Below are positions 16,272 through 24,486 of a stretch of DNA of 64,000 nt, one piece after another; the stretch's first letter is position 1, and the number at the start of each line of letters is the position of its first letter. The notes under the pieces were generated by a model. That model did no database searches and was not told the origin of the DNA. It saw nothing but the letters and a program-made list of their open reading frames with translations. Source of the DNA: Micromonospora cabrerizensis (GTDB taxonomy: Bacteria; Actinomycetota; Actinomycetes; Mycobacteriales; Micromonosporaceae). Location: assembly GCF_022230955.1 (NCBI RefSeq), contig NZ_JAKKFI010000079.1, forward strand, positions 1 to 64,000. The letters run 5' to 3'. A program made the position numbers and the translations under genes.

Positions 16272-17144
16272 TCAGCCACCCTTGCCGATGATCGTGTCGG
16301 CGGTCTGCTGGACCTGGTCGATCGGAATGGCGAACCCGATACCGATCGATCCGTTTCCGTCGATGGTGGCGATGGCGGTGTTCACACCCACCACCTCCCC
16401 GCGGGCGTTGACGAGGGGCCCACCGGAGTTGCCGGGGTTGATGGAGGCGTCGGTCTGCACCGCACTGTGCTGGTTGTTGCCCAGCCGCACCTGGCGGTCC
16501 AGCGCGCTGACGATGCCCGCGGTGACCGTCCCGGCCAGACCGAGCGGCGAACCGACGGCGAGGACCGGCTCACCGACCCGGGTCGCTCCCGGCTTGGCCA
16601 GGGGCAACGGGGTGAGCCCGGCCGATGCCGGCACCTTCAGCACGGCCAGGTCGCTGCGCGGCTCCCGTCCGATCACCTCGGCGGCGAACCGGCGGCCGTC
16701 GGGCAGCTCCACGGTCACCGGCCCACCACCGCCCTTGGCCAGGATGTGGTCGTTGGTGATGAGGTGCTGCTGGTCGTCGACGGCGAAGCCCGAACCGGTC
16801 GCGGACCCGCTGGTCGTGGACCCTCCGGTCGCGCCGCCGCCGGCCAACACCGACACCACCCCCGGTACGGTCCGCTCCGCCGCCGTGACCAGCTCGGCCG
16901 GCACCGGGGCGGCGGACGCCGCAGCCGGGCCCCCAGCCCCGTCCCGGCTGGCCACCACGCCACCGGCGAGAGCACCGGACACGGCGGAGACAGCCACCAC
17001 GCCCAGCACGGCCAGCAGCCGCCCGGACCGTCGCCCGCCCGGTTCCCGCTCGGGCGGGTCCCACCACCCGCGCCCGTCCGGGTCGAGTTCCGGTGAGATG
17101 AACCAGGGACCGCGCGGTTCGCCCAGTCCGGTCTGCACTGCCAT
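16272..17144 (-). CDS. membrane-anchored HtrA-like serine protease without PDZ domain
   Basis: 290 residues: cytoplasmic Pro/Arg-rich start, one membrane helix (about 44-65), then a trypsin-like domain. The catalytic triad is visible as TNDHIL (His near 132), SDLAVLKV (Asp near 164) and GNSGGPLV (Ser near 240). The usual TNAHV motif is changed to TNDHI. No PDZ domain follows; the protein ends soon after the Ser loop, so it is shorter than DegP/HtrA and closer to MarP/PepD-like stripped proteases. Probably cleaves exported proteins. It lies 43 bp after the VWA gene, likely the last gene of the moxR operon. Confidence 0.9.
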   Translation of the reverse strand: MAVQTGLGEPRGPWFISPELDPDGRGWWDPPEREPGGRRSGRLLAVLGVVAVSAVSGALAGGVVASRDGAGGPAAASAAPVPAELVTAAERTVPGVVSVLAGGGATGGSTTSGSATGSGFAVDDQQHLITNDHILAKGGGGPVTVELPDGRRFAAEVIGREPRSDLAVLKVPASAGLTPLPLAKPGATRVGEPVLAVGSPLGLAGTVTAGIVSALDRQVRLGNNQHSAVQTDASINPGNSGGPLVNARGEVVGVNTAIATIDGNGSIGIGFAIPIDQVQQTADTIIGKGG

Positions 17145-17187
17145 GCGTACTCCTCACGGTCGACGTCGGTCCTGCGTTGCGCGGCGA

Positions 17188-18147
17188 TCAGGGCAGCCGG
17201 GAGAACCAGCGCATCGATCCGGCGGCGGCGCCCATCGCGAACACCAGTCCGAGGCCGATGAACCGGGCCGAGACGTCCTGCCGCTCGGTGCGGTAGCCGA
17301 CCGAGCTGCCGATGTCGTCGTAGACGGCGCGCAGCTCGTCTTTGGTGCTGGCCTCGTGGAACATCCCGCCGGTCTCCTCGGCGACCGCCTTGAGCGTCTG
17401 CCCGTCCACCGGCACCTGGATGGGCCGTCCTCCGCGGTCCACGAATCCGGACGGTGTGCCGAACGAGATGGCGTGCACCGGCACCTCCGCCGTCACCGCC
17501 TCCGCCGCCGCCTCCATCGGGTCCATCCCGGAGGTGTTGGCGCCGTCGGAGAGCAGGATGATCCGGGCCGGCGGCGTCTCCTTCGCGGCCTCGCTGTCCA
17601 GGCTCTTGACCGCGCCGAGCGAGGTGTTGATGGCCTCGCCGATCGCGGTGCCCTGCACCCCGGTGATTCCCTCGGCGAGCCGGTCGATCCCCTCGTCGAG
17701 GGCGTCCCGGTCGGTGCCCGGCGGCACGAGCACGGCCGCGCTGCCCGCGAAGGCGACGAGCCCCACGTTGAACTCGTCGGGCAGGCCCTCGACGAAGCGC
17801 CGAGCGGCCTGCTTCGCGGCGGCCAACCGGTCCGGTTCCACGTCGGTGGCGAGCATCGACGTGGACACGTCCACCGCCACCATCACCGTGGCGCGTTCCC
17901 GGGGCACCCGGACCTCGGCACTGGGTCGGGCGAACCCGACCACGAGCAGCGCCAGCATGGCCAGGAAGAGCCCGGCCGGTACGTGCCGGCGCCAGGCGGG
18001 CCGCTCCGGCGCCACCCGGTCCAGCAACCGCAGGTTGGTGAAGCGGACCGCGTAACGGCTGCGTCGGCGCTGCACCACGAGATACGCGACGACCAGGGCG
18101 AGCACACCGAGCAGCAGCCAGAGTCGCAGCGGCGACTGCCAGATCAC
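17188..18147 (-). CDS. VWA-domain membrane protein of MoxR operon
   Basis: 319 residues, BatA-like. Two N-terminal helices (about 7-24 and 55-75), a von Willebrand A domain with the MIDAS motif DVSTSM near residue 95 and LLSDGANTSG, and a C-terminal helix (about 293-312). GTG 18147 is chosen because GGAGG precedes it and it overlaps the DUF58 stop (GTGA). MoxR-DUF58-VWA sets are known as chaperone or cofactor-insertion systems, the VWA domain binding client proteins through a metal; the client here is unknown. Confidence 0.9.
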   Translation of the reverse strand: MIWQSPLRLWLLLGVLALVVAYLVVQRRRSRYAVRFTNLRLLDRVAPERPAWRRHVPAGLFLAMLALLVVGFARPSAEVRVPRERATVMVAVDVSTSMLATDVEPDRLAAAKQAARRFVEGLPDEFNVGLVAFAGSAAVLVPPGTDRDALDEGIDRLAEGITGVQGTAIGEAINTSLGAVKSLDSEAAKETPPARIILLSDGANTSGMDPMEAAAEAVTAEVPVHAISFGTPSGFVDRGGRPIQVPVDGQTLKAVAEETGGMFHEASTKDELRAVYDDIGSSVGYRTERQDVSARFIGLGLVFAMGAAAGSMRWFSRLP

Positions 18148-19163
18148 GCGACACCTCCCCGTCGGTGGCCGGCCGGCGCGGCGGCCAGCCGACGTTGGGC
18201 GTGGACGTGCCGGACGATGTCCGCGCTCCAGTCCCCGTCGGTGCGCAACGGCAGGTGGGTGACCCCACTGCGGCGCAACGCCTGGTGGACCTGGTCGCGT
18301 TGGGCGGCGGCGGCCTCGGCGTACCGCTCGCGCAACCGTCGGTCCGATGTGCACACCTCACGGCAGCGGCCCGTCTCCGGGTCCATCAGCGTGATCAGGC
18401 CGACGTCGGGCAGCTCCAGCTCACGTGGGTCGGCCACCTCGATCGCCAGCACCTGGTGCCGGCCGGTCAGCCGGCGCAGCATCCGTTCCCAGGGCGCCTG
18501 CTGGCCGGCGTCGTCGGGCAGCCCGTCGAGGAAGTCGGACACCACGACGACCAGACCCCGCCGGTTGGCGATCCGGTGCAGGGCGTCGAGTCCGTCGGCC
18601 AGATCCGGCGGCCGCGGCTGTCCCCCGGCCACCGACCCGGGTGCGGTGGCACGCGGGGCGGCGAGCAGCGCGCGGAGCAGAGCAAGCAGATGGGTACGCC
18701 CGGCGCGGGCGGGGAAACGGCGCACCCCGTCCGCCCTCAGCACCTGGGCGCCGAGGCGGTTGCCGACGCCCGCCGTCAGGAACCCGACCGCCGCGACGGC
18801 GGCCACCGCCAACTCCCGCTTGTCCAGCTCGGCGGTGCCGAACTCCATGCTGGCGCTGCCGTCGACCAACAGCCAGGTGGTCAGCTCACGGTCGGCGTCG
18901 ACCTGCCGGACGTGTGGAACGGCGGTACGGGCCGTCACCGCCCAGTCCATCCGGCGTACCTCGTCCTCGCCCGGTCGGTACTCGCGGCTGCCGGCGGGTT
19001 CACTGCCCGGTCCGGGCAGCAGACCGCGGTACTGGCCGTGCAGCAGGCCGTTCAGGCGGCGCGTGACGGTCAGCTCCAGGCGGCGTAACCGCTGGTCGGG
19101 GGCCAGCTCGGCCAGACCGGGGTCGGCTGGCACGGCGGCGCGTGCCACCTGCGCGCGTCTCAT
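18144..19163 (-). CDS. DUF58 domain protein
   Basis: 339 residues. Contains the DUF58 hallmark REYRPGEDEVRRMDWAVTARTA followed by a VWA-like half (LLVDGSASMEFG; VVVVSDFLDGL). No membrane helix is seen. DUF58 proteins partner MoxR ATPases; the biochemical role is not established. ATG 19163 overlaps the moxR stop by four bases (ATGA), and its own stop overlaps the VWA start, so all three genes are translationally coupled. Confidence 0.9.
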   Translation of the reverse strand: MRRAQVARAAVPADPGLAELAPDQRLRRLELTVTRRLNGLLHGQYRGLLPGPGSEPAGSREYRPGEDEVRRMDWAVTARTAVPHVRQVDADRELTTWLLVDGSASMEFGTAELDKRELAVAAVAAVGFLTAGVGNRLGAQVLRADGVRRFPARAGRTHLLALLRALLAAPRATAPGSVAGGQPRPPDLADGLDALHRIANRRGLVVVVSDFLDGLPDDAGQQAPWERMLRRLTGRHQVLAIEVADPRELELPDVGLITLMDPETGRCREVCTSDRRLRERYAEAAAAQRDQVHQALRRSGVTHLPLRTDGDWSADIVRHVHAQRRLAAAPAGHRRGGVA

Positions 19164-20209
19164 GCCGCCGCCAGATCCGGCGCCTGCTGTGGGTGCCCGC
19201 TGGCCAGCCGGGGCGGTGGTACCGCCTCGACCAGCCGACGCACCAGGCTCTCGGCCGACACCCCGTCGGCCACCGCGTCGAAGGAGAGCACCAGCCGGTG
19301 GGCGAGGACGTCGACGGCGAGTTCGCGGACGTCCTCGGGCAGCACGTACTCCCGTCCGCGCAACAGGGCCTGCGCCCGGGCCGCCGCGACCAGGCCCAGG
19401 GTGGCCCGCGGGCTGGCCCCGTACGCCAGCAGTGGGGCGATCTCCGGCAGCCCGAACCGGCCCGGGTCCCGGGTGGCGAGGATCAGCCGCACCACGTACT
19501 CGGCCAGCGCGTGGTGGACGAAGATCCGCTCGGCGTGGAGCTGGAGGTCCCGCAGCCGTTGCGCGTCGAGCACCCGGCGTGGGGTGGGCCGGTCGGTGCT
19601 CATCCGGTAGAGGATGGCCAGTTCGTCGGCGTCGCTGGGGTAGTCGACCACCACCTTCATCAGGAACCGGTCGCGCTGCGCCTCCGGGAGCTGGTAGACC
19701 CCCTCGGACTCGATCGGGTTCTGGGTGGCCAGCACCAGGAACGGTTCCGGGACGGGCCAGCTCCGCCCGCCGATCGAGACCTGCCGTTCGGCCATCGCCT
19801 CCAGCAGCGCCGACTGGACCTTTGCCGGGGCTCGGTTGATCTCGTCGGCCAGCACCAGATTGGCCATGATCGGGCCCAGCTCGATGTCGAAGGTCTCCTT
19901 GGAGGCCCGGTAGATCCGGGTGCCGACGATGTCGGAGGGGACCAGGTCCGGAGTGAACTGGATCCGCGAGAAGGTGCCGCCGACCACTGTGGCGAGGGTC
20001 TGGGCGGCCAGTGTCTTGGCTACGCCGGGCACCCCCTCCAGGAGGCAGTGCCCGTTGGCGACCAGTGCGGTGAGCAGGCGTTCGACGAGGCGATCCTGCC
20101 CGACGATCACGCGTTTGACCTCGAAGAGGGTCTGTTCCAGCTCGGCGCCCGTCGGCTCGGGATCGACCGAGCTGGGCATGCTGGCCAGGGTGTCCGAGAT
20201 GTCCGTCAC
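19160..20209 (-). CDS. moxR: MoxR-family AAA+ ATPase
   Basis: 349 residues. Walker A EGVPGVAKTL, Walker B LVLADEINRAP, sensor LATQNPIESEGVYQLPEAQRDRF, and the C-terminal lid (PEDVRELAVDVLAHRLVL) are all intact. MoxR ATPases remodel or activate proteins together with VWA partners. GTG 20209 is the most upstream plausible start and precedes MoxR homology by about 20 residues. First gene of moxR-DUF58-VWA-protease; its promoter should lie in 20210-20400. Confidence 0.94.
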   Translation of the reverse strand: MTDISDTLASMPSSVDPEPTGAELEQTLFEVKRVIVGQDRLVERLLTALVANGHCLLEGVPGVAKTLAAQTLATVVGGTFSRIQFTPDLVPSDIVGTRIYRASKETFDIELGPIMANLVLADEINRAPAKVQSALLEAMAERQVSIGGRSWPVPEPFLVLATQNPIESEGVYQLPEAQRDRFLMKVVVDYPSDADELAILYRMSTDRPTPRRVLDAQRLRDLQLHAERIFVHHALAEYVVRLILATRDPGRFGLPEIAPLLAYGASPRATLGLVAAARAQALLRGREYVLPEDVRELAVDVLAHRLVLSFDAVADGVSAESLVRRLVEAVPPPRLASGHPQQAPDLAAA

Positions 20210-20459
20210 GGTGCTTGCTTCCCTGGCACGTGCCGGGCAAACGTCGGATTGTGCGGCCCGGACCGGCCCGGGGTGGCCCGAACAGGGATGAGCCGCGCGA
20301 AAGGGTGAAGACCGGCATGAGGCACCCGGAGAGGACCGATTACCTAGGTATCACGTAAAAACGGGCCGCCCACCTGTTCACGACAGCCGACGTGCCGGAT
20401 CAGACCCCAGTCGGGCTGTTTCGGGGCTGGGACCTGCGGGCCGGCCGCGGACATGGTGC
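20210..20459. other. intergenic region upstream of moxR
   Basis: No gene seen. It should hold the moxR promoter on the minus strand; a moderately AT-rich stretch lies near 20338-20360 (includes CCTAGGTATCACGTAAAAAC), but I could not place a convincing -35/-10 pair. Confidence 0.5.
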
Positions 20460-20487
20460 GGCCCCCGCGCAGCAGGCGCGGGGGCCG
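20460..20487 (-). terminator. terminator of the 20502 gene
   Basis: Perfect GC hairpin GGCCCCCGCGC / GCGCGGGGGCC with loop AGCAG, 14 bp past the stop of the secreted-protein gene. Confidence 0.75.
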
Positions 20488-20501
20488 GACCTCGATGTCG
20501 G

Positions 20502-21011
20502 TCAGGGAGTGTGGGTGAGCAGGGTGAAGCCCAGGTTGGCCGGCGTCCCGGCCGAGTTGCGGGTCTGGACGAAGACCGCGTTGGGCGTCAGCAGCCGCGG
20601 GGCGACTGAGACCTCGCCACCCGGCGGGATGCAGCAGGAGCCCGACAGGGAGAGGGTGGCCAGGAAGGCACCGGCCGAGACGGTGTGACCGAAGATCACC
20701 TCGTACTCCCCGACGCCGTACTTGACCACGGTGCCGGTGCCGCGCGCCTTGGTGCCGTTGGAGTTGACGACCGTGAAGGCGTTGGTGGCCACCAGCGTGG
20801 TGGCGGCACCCGCCTTCAGCGCGGACTTCGCGATGCGGGCCGACTCGGCGCTGACCGGCGGCTGGGAGTTCGTGCCGCGGGCCGCCGGCTGGGCGGCCTC
20901 CTGCGGCGCCTTCGCCGACGGCTGGGCGACGGCGATGCCGCCACCAGCCAGGCTGAGCGCCAGGACGGCGAACGTGATCGCCGCCGCCTTACGTCGGAAA
21001 GATGTGCTCAT
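20502..21011 (-). CDS. secreted protein of unknown function
   Basis: 169 residues. Cleavable signal peptide: basic start (MSTSFRRK), hydrophobic core AAAITFAVLALSLAGGGIAVA, likely cut after AVA before QPS. The mature part is small, Ala/Thr-rich, with a Cys pair (SGSCCIPPGG) and no recognised domain. ATG 21011 has a purine-rich GGGGGA site five bases upstream. Flanked upstream by an AT-rich 300-bp gap and downstream by a strong terminator, so transcribed alone. Possible cell-surface or extracellular role is inferred only from the signal peptide. Confidence 0.8.
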   Translation of the reverse strand: MSTSFRRKAAAITFAVLALSLAGGGIAVAQPSAKAPQEAAQPAARGTNSQPPVSAESARIAKSALKAGAATTLVATNAFTVVNSNGTKARGTGTVVKYGVGEYEVIFGHTVSAGAFLATLSLSGSCCIPPGGEVSVAPRLLTPNAVFVQTRNSAGTPANLGFTLLTHTP

Positions 21012-21350
21012 GACAGGTCCCCCTTGTGTGACCGTGCGAATTCGGCCGACCCGCAGGGCGGGACGGATGACTGCCCATAAATAGGCGGCACGACGACGAC
21101 AGGGCGGGGGCAAGTTGCTTATCCTGCACCCAGCGAGGTTGATTTCTCAACGATCTAAAACCCATCTGAGCTGGTATTACTACTCAGAGTTGCGTCGTTT
21201 AAGCCAGATGGAACGTAGCACCGAAAAAAGCCGATAGTCAATAGTTGATCTCACTTTGTCGAGCTGTCAATCAGCCGTCAGGGAATTGTGAAAGATGAGC
21301 GCATCACCATTCACGAAATTGCTTCGGGGCTCTGAACTAGGATCATCGCC
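21012..21350. other. AT-rich intergenic region
   Basis: 339 bp with no gene. About 21120-21350 is visibly poorer in GC than anything else in the window, with runs such as GAAAAAAG and short hairpins (GTTGATTTCTCAAC; CTGAG...CTCAG). It should contain divergent promoters for the secreted-protein gene and the EEP gene; possible regulatory or horizontally acquired remnant. Confidence 0.7.
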
Positions 21351-22364
21351 ATGATCGTCGACGCTCCGCCAACGCCCCCACCCGCGCCCGCGCCGGGTTC
21401 GCACCGAAGCGCTCGGGTCGGCACGGCGGTCTGCTGGTTGGCGGTCGCCCCGACAGCCCTCTGGGCCACCCTCCGGCTGATCGGCCTGGACCGGGGGCCG
21501 CTGGTGCAGGCGCTCGCCTTCACGCCGTACGTCGCCGGCTTCAGCGTGCTGGCCCTCGCCCTCGCACTCGCCCTGCGGCGCTGGTGGCCGGCGGCCCTCG
21601 CGGCAGTGGCGGCGGTGGCGCTGCTCGGTGCCGTGGCACCCCGGGCGCTGGCCTCCGCGCAGCCGACGGTGGCCGGGCCGACCGTCCGGCTGCTCACCGC
21701 CAACCTGCTCGCCGGCGCCGGCGACGCGGAGACACTGGTCGAGCTGGTCCGACGGTACGAGGTGGACGTACTCACCGTGCAGGAGTTCACCCCGGACGCG
21801 CAGGCGGCCCTGGACCGACTCGGCCTCGACCGGCTGCTGCCGCACCGGCAACTCAACCCGGAGATCGGCACACCCGGCTCCGGGCTCTACTCGCGGTGGC
21901 CGCTCACCGACGTCGGCGTCCGGCGCAACCTCGACGGCTGGGGCTTCACCCAGGCGTACGGCACGGTGGCCGTCCCCGGCGCGCCCCCGGTCCGCGTGGA
22001 GTCGGCCCACCCCTCGGCGCCGTACGCGGTGGATCAGGTGGGCGCCTGGCGTGCCGACCTGACAGCTCAGCCGCCGGCCACCCCGGACGGCGGCCTGCAG
22101 ATCCTCGCCGGGGACTTCAACGCCACCCTCGACCACAGTCCCCTGCGGGCCCTGCTGAACACCGGTTACGTCGACGCCGCCGACGCCACCGGGGAGGGCC
22201 TGACCGGCACCTGGGGCCCGTACGACGGTGACCTCATCCCACCGGTCACCATCGACCACGTGCTCGTCGACCGGCGCATCGCGGTCCGATCGGTGAAGGT
22301 GCTCGCCCTGCCCGGCAGCGACCACCGCCCCGTCCTGGCCACCGTCACCCTCCCCATCCCCTAG
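21351..22364 (+). CDS. endonuclease/exonuclease/phosphatase family membrane protein
   Basis: 337 residues. Three hydrophobic helices (about 24-100), then an EEP domain (about 108-337): LLTANLLAGAGD, LTVQEFTPDA (metal Glu), LAGDFNATLDHSPLR, TIDHVLVDRR and GSDHRPVLATV. All catalytic motifs appear intact, suggesting a membrane-anchored, externally facing phosphodiesterase; the substrate is not predictable. ATG 21351 has AGGA eight bases upstream. It is a smaller relative of the gene at 5428. The gene ends before a CCCCAG repeat tract and palindrome. Confidence 0.88.
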   Translation: MIVDAPPTPPPAPAPGSHRSARVGTAVCWLAVAPTALWATLRLIGLDRGPLVQALAFTPYVAGFSVLALALALALRRWWPAALAAVAAVALLGAVAPRALASAQPTVAGPTVRLLTANLLAGAGDAETLVELVRRYEVDVLTVQEFTPDAQAALDRLGLDRLLPHRQLNPEIGTPGSGLYSRWPLTDVGVRRNLDGWGFTQAYGTVAVPGAPPVRVESAHPSAPYAVDQVGAWRADLTAQPPATPDGGLQILAGDFNATLDHSPLRALLNTGYVDAADATGEGLTGTWGPYDGDLIPPVTIDHVLVDRRIAVRSVKVLALPGSDHRPVLATVTLPIP

Positions 22365-22396
22365 CCCCGCCCGCGACTGCCGCCCGCCACCCCAAC

Positions 22397-22475
22397 CTGA
22401 GCCCAGCCCCAGCCCCAGCCCAGCCCCAGCCCCAGCCCCAGCCCCAGCCCCAGCCCCAGCCCCAGCCCCAGCCCC
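22397..22475. repeat. CCCCAG simple-sequence tract
   Basis: About a dozen head-to-tail copies of CCCCAG with two shortened units, between the EEP stop and the palindrome at 22477. A complementary GGGGTT run lies beyond the palindrome at about 22570-22590. No coding potential. Confidence 0.93.
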
Positions 22476-22476
22476 T

Positions 22477-22551
22477 GTCGATCATTGAGTTGTGGTGGGC
22501 GTTTTGGCCACCGGATCCCGTTTTGTCAACCACCACAAGTCCATGATCGAC
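22477..22551. repeat. long intergenic palindrome, copy 2
   Basis: Arms of 22 bases (22477-22498 and 22530-22551) match except at two positions, around a 31-base centre. Arms begin GTCGATCATTGAG and contain TTGTGGTGG. It lies between convergent genes (EEP and cimA) and could terminate both. Same design as the palindrome at 11237, with different arm sequence. Confidence 0.85.
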
Positions 22552-22587
22552 GGGGTGGCGCGGGTCGGGCTGGGGTTGGGGTTGGGG

Positions 22588-24171
22588 TTAGACGGTGGTG
22601 GGGGCCAGGCCGTAGGTGAGGGCGTCCACCAGGGCGTGCCAGCTGGCTTCGACCACGTTGGGGTGCACGCCGACCGTGGTCCAGTCCCGGCCGGTGCCGT
22701 TGGCGGTCTCCAGCAGCACGCGGGTCACCGCGCCGGTGCCGTGGCTGCCCTCCAGGATGCGAACCTTGTAGTCGGCCAGCTCGAAGTCGCGCAACTGCGG
22801 GTAGTGCCGAGCCAGCCCCACCCGTAGCGCCTCGTCGAGCGCGTTGACCGGGCCGTTGCCCTCGGCGGTGGCGATCACCCGCTCACCGCGTACCCGGATC
22901 TTGACGGTCGCCTCGGAGACCACCGCGCCGTCCTCGCGGTGCTCGACCAGCACCCGGTACGACTCCAGAGTGAACGGTCGGGCCGGGCTGCCCTCCGGCA
23001 ACTCGGAGCGGACCAGCAACTCGAAGGACGCGTCCGCGGCCTCGAAGGACCAGCCACCCGCCTCCAACTCCTTGACCCGCTTGGTGACCCGGGTCAGCGT
23101 CTCCGGGCTGCCGGCCAGGTCCAGGCCGAGCTCACGACTCTTGAGTTCGACGCTGGCCCGGCCGGCCATCTCGGTGATCAGGATCCGCATGTCGTTGCCC
23201 ACCACCGACGGGTCCACGTGGTTGTAGAGCAACGGGTCGACCTTGATCGCGCTCGCGTGCAGCCCCGCCTTGTGAGCGAAGGCGGCGGCCCCGGCGTACG
23301 CCTGGTGGGTGTCGGGGGCGATGTTGGCGATCTCGGCGATGGCGTGCGAGACCCGCACCATCTGCGCCAGGCAGCCCTCCGGTAGGACGGGCATACCCAG
23401 CTTGAGTTGGAGGTTGGCGACGACCGCGAAGATGTCGGCGTTGCCGGGGCGTTCGCCGTACCCGTTGGCGGTGCCCTGGACGTGGCGGACGCCCGCCTCG
23501 ACGGCGGCGATCGTGTTGGCCACCGCACAGGAGGTGTCGTTCTGGGCGTGCATGCCGAGCAGACCGGCGTCGATCCCCAGCCGGTCGGTCAGGTCACCGA
23601 TCACGGCGCTCACCTGGGACGGCAGCATGCCGCCGTTGGTGTCGCAGAGCACCATGCGCTCGGCGCCGGCGGCCAGCGCGGTCTGCACCACCGCCGCGCC
23701 GTACGCGGGGTCGTGCCGGTATCCGTCGAAGAAGTGCTCGCCGTCGACGAAGACCCGTCGGCCCTCGCCGACGAGGTGGCTGACGGTGTCGTGGATCATC
23801 GCCAGGTTCTCCGCGCCGGTGGTGCGCAGCGCGCGCTCGACGTGCCGGCTGTCGGCCTTGGCGACCAGCGCCACCGCCGGTGTCTGCGCGTCCAGCAGGG
23901 CACGCACCTGGGGGTCGTCGGCGACCGCGACACCGGCCTTGCGGGTGGCACCGAACGCGACCAGGACGGCGTGCCGCAGGTCCAGCTCGGTGCGCGCCCG
24001 GCGGAAGAACTCGGTGTCCTTGGGCACCGCGCCCGGCCAACCCCCCTCGATGAAGCCGACGCCGAACTCGTCGAGCAGGCGGGCCACGGCCAGCTTGTCG
24101 ACCACCGAGTAGGTGAGCCCCTCGCGCTGGGCGCCGTCGCGCAACGTCGTGTCGAAGACCTGGAACGTCAT
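22588..24171 (-). CDS. cimA: (R)-citramalate synthase
   Basis: 527 residues, isopropylmalate-synthase/homocitrate-synthase superfamily. The TIM barrel (about 1-280) has FDTTLRDGAQREG, the metal and substrate motif GMHAQNDTSCAVANT and GTANGYGERPGN; the C-terminal LeuA_dimer regulatory domain (about 370-525) includes the FELADYKVRILEGSHGTGAVTRV stretch. Citramalate synthase joins acetyl-CoA and pyruvate in the threonine-independent route to 2-oxobutyrate and isoleucine; LeuC and LeuD can process the product. The length and domain order fit CimA rather than LeuA. Start ATG 24171 follows AAAGGAT. Expression is likely controlled by the leader ORF and terminator at 24193-24293. Confidence 0.9.
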   Translation of the reverse strand: MTFQVFDTTLRDGAQREGLTYSVVDKLAVARLLDEFGVGFIEGGWPGAVPKDTEFFRRARTELDLRHAVLVAFGATRKAGVAVADDPQVRALLDAQTPAVALVAKADSRHVERALRTTGAENLAMIHDTVSHLVGEGRRVFVDGEHFFDGYRHDPAYGAAVVQTALAAGAERMVLCDTNGGMLPSQVSAVIGDLTDRLGIDAGLLGMHAQNDTSCAVANTIAAVEAGVRHVQGTANGYGERPGNADIFAVVANLQLKLGMPVLPEGCLAQMVRVSHAIAEIANIAPDTHQAYAGAAAFAHKAGLHASAIKVDPLLYNHVDPSVVGNDMRILITEMAGRASVELKSRELGLDLAGSPETLTRVTKRVKELEAGGWSFEAADASFELLVRSELPEGSPARPFTLESYRVLVEHREDGAVVSEATVKIRVRGERVIATAEGNGPVNALDEALRVGLARHYPQLRDFELADYKVRILEGSHGTGAVTRVLLETANGTGRDWTTVGVHPNVVEASWHALVDALTYGLAPTTV

Positions 24172-24192
24172 CAGGATCCTTTCTCGGAGCAA

Positions 24193-24223
24193 CAAAAAGA
24201 CCTCCCGCGGATGCGGGAGGTCT
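24193..24223 (-). terminator. attenuator terminator in cimA leader
   Basis: On the minus strand an 11-bp perfect stem (AGACCTCCCGC / GCGGGAGGTCT, loop of four) is followed at once by TTTTT. It lies between the leader ORF and cimA, 22 bases before ATG 24171, so it must be bypassed for cimA expression. Confidence 0.85.
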
Positions 24224-24251
24224 GCGCGCTCGGCGGAGGGGGGCCGGCGCG

Positions 24252-24293
24252 CTAGGTCGCAATAATCAGGGCGGTGCTGGTCACGATCGCCAC
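24252..24293 (-). CDS. cimA leader peptide (MAIVTSTALIIAT)
   Basis: A 13-codon ORF from GTG 24293 (or ten codons from GTG 24284) to TAG 24252. It encodes MAIVTSTALIIAT, with the two Ile codons near the end both ATT, a rare codon in this GC3-rich genome. A purine-rich GGGGTGG stretch lies just upstream. Distance to the attenuator stem is 28 bases. Architecture matches amino-acid-controlled leader peptides: stalling at Ile codons would favour read-through into cimA. Predicted from sequence only. Confidence 0.72.
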   Translation of the reverse strand: MAIVTSTALIIAT

Positions 24294-24486
24294 TCTGCCA
24301 CCCCACCCCTGGATCTGGGAGGAACAATCCACATAGCGGGACAGTCACGGAGGGTGGTCTCAGCCGGGATGTCGCCGCACCCCAGGCTCGGTCGCTCGCC
24401 GTTTCCGGGCCCCGGCGGCCGGGTAGCTCCTGCGGGGACGCACCCACCTACGTCGAGACGATCGGCGACAGTCAGGAGTGAACGGC

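Noticed and set aside
15883..19839. 1318-codon plus-strand open frame opposite the moxR operon
   Set aside because: Shadow of four clear minus-strand genes; low-complexity translation.
22397..22590. CCCCAG repeats considered as a CRISPR array
   Set aside because: Units are six bases with no spacers and there are no cas genes; it is a simple-sequence tract.
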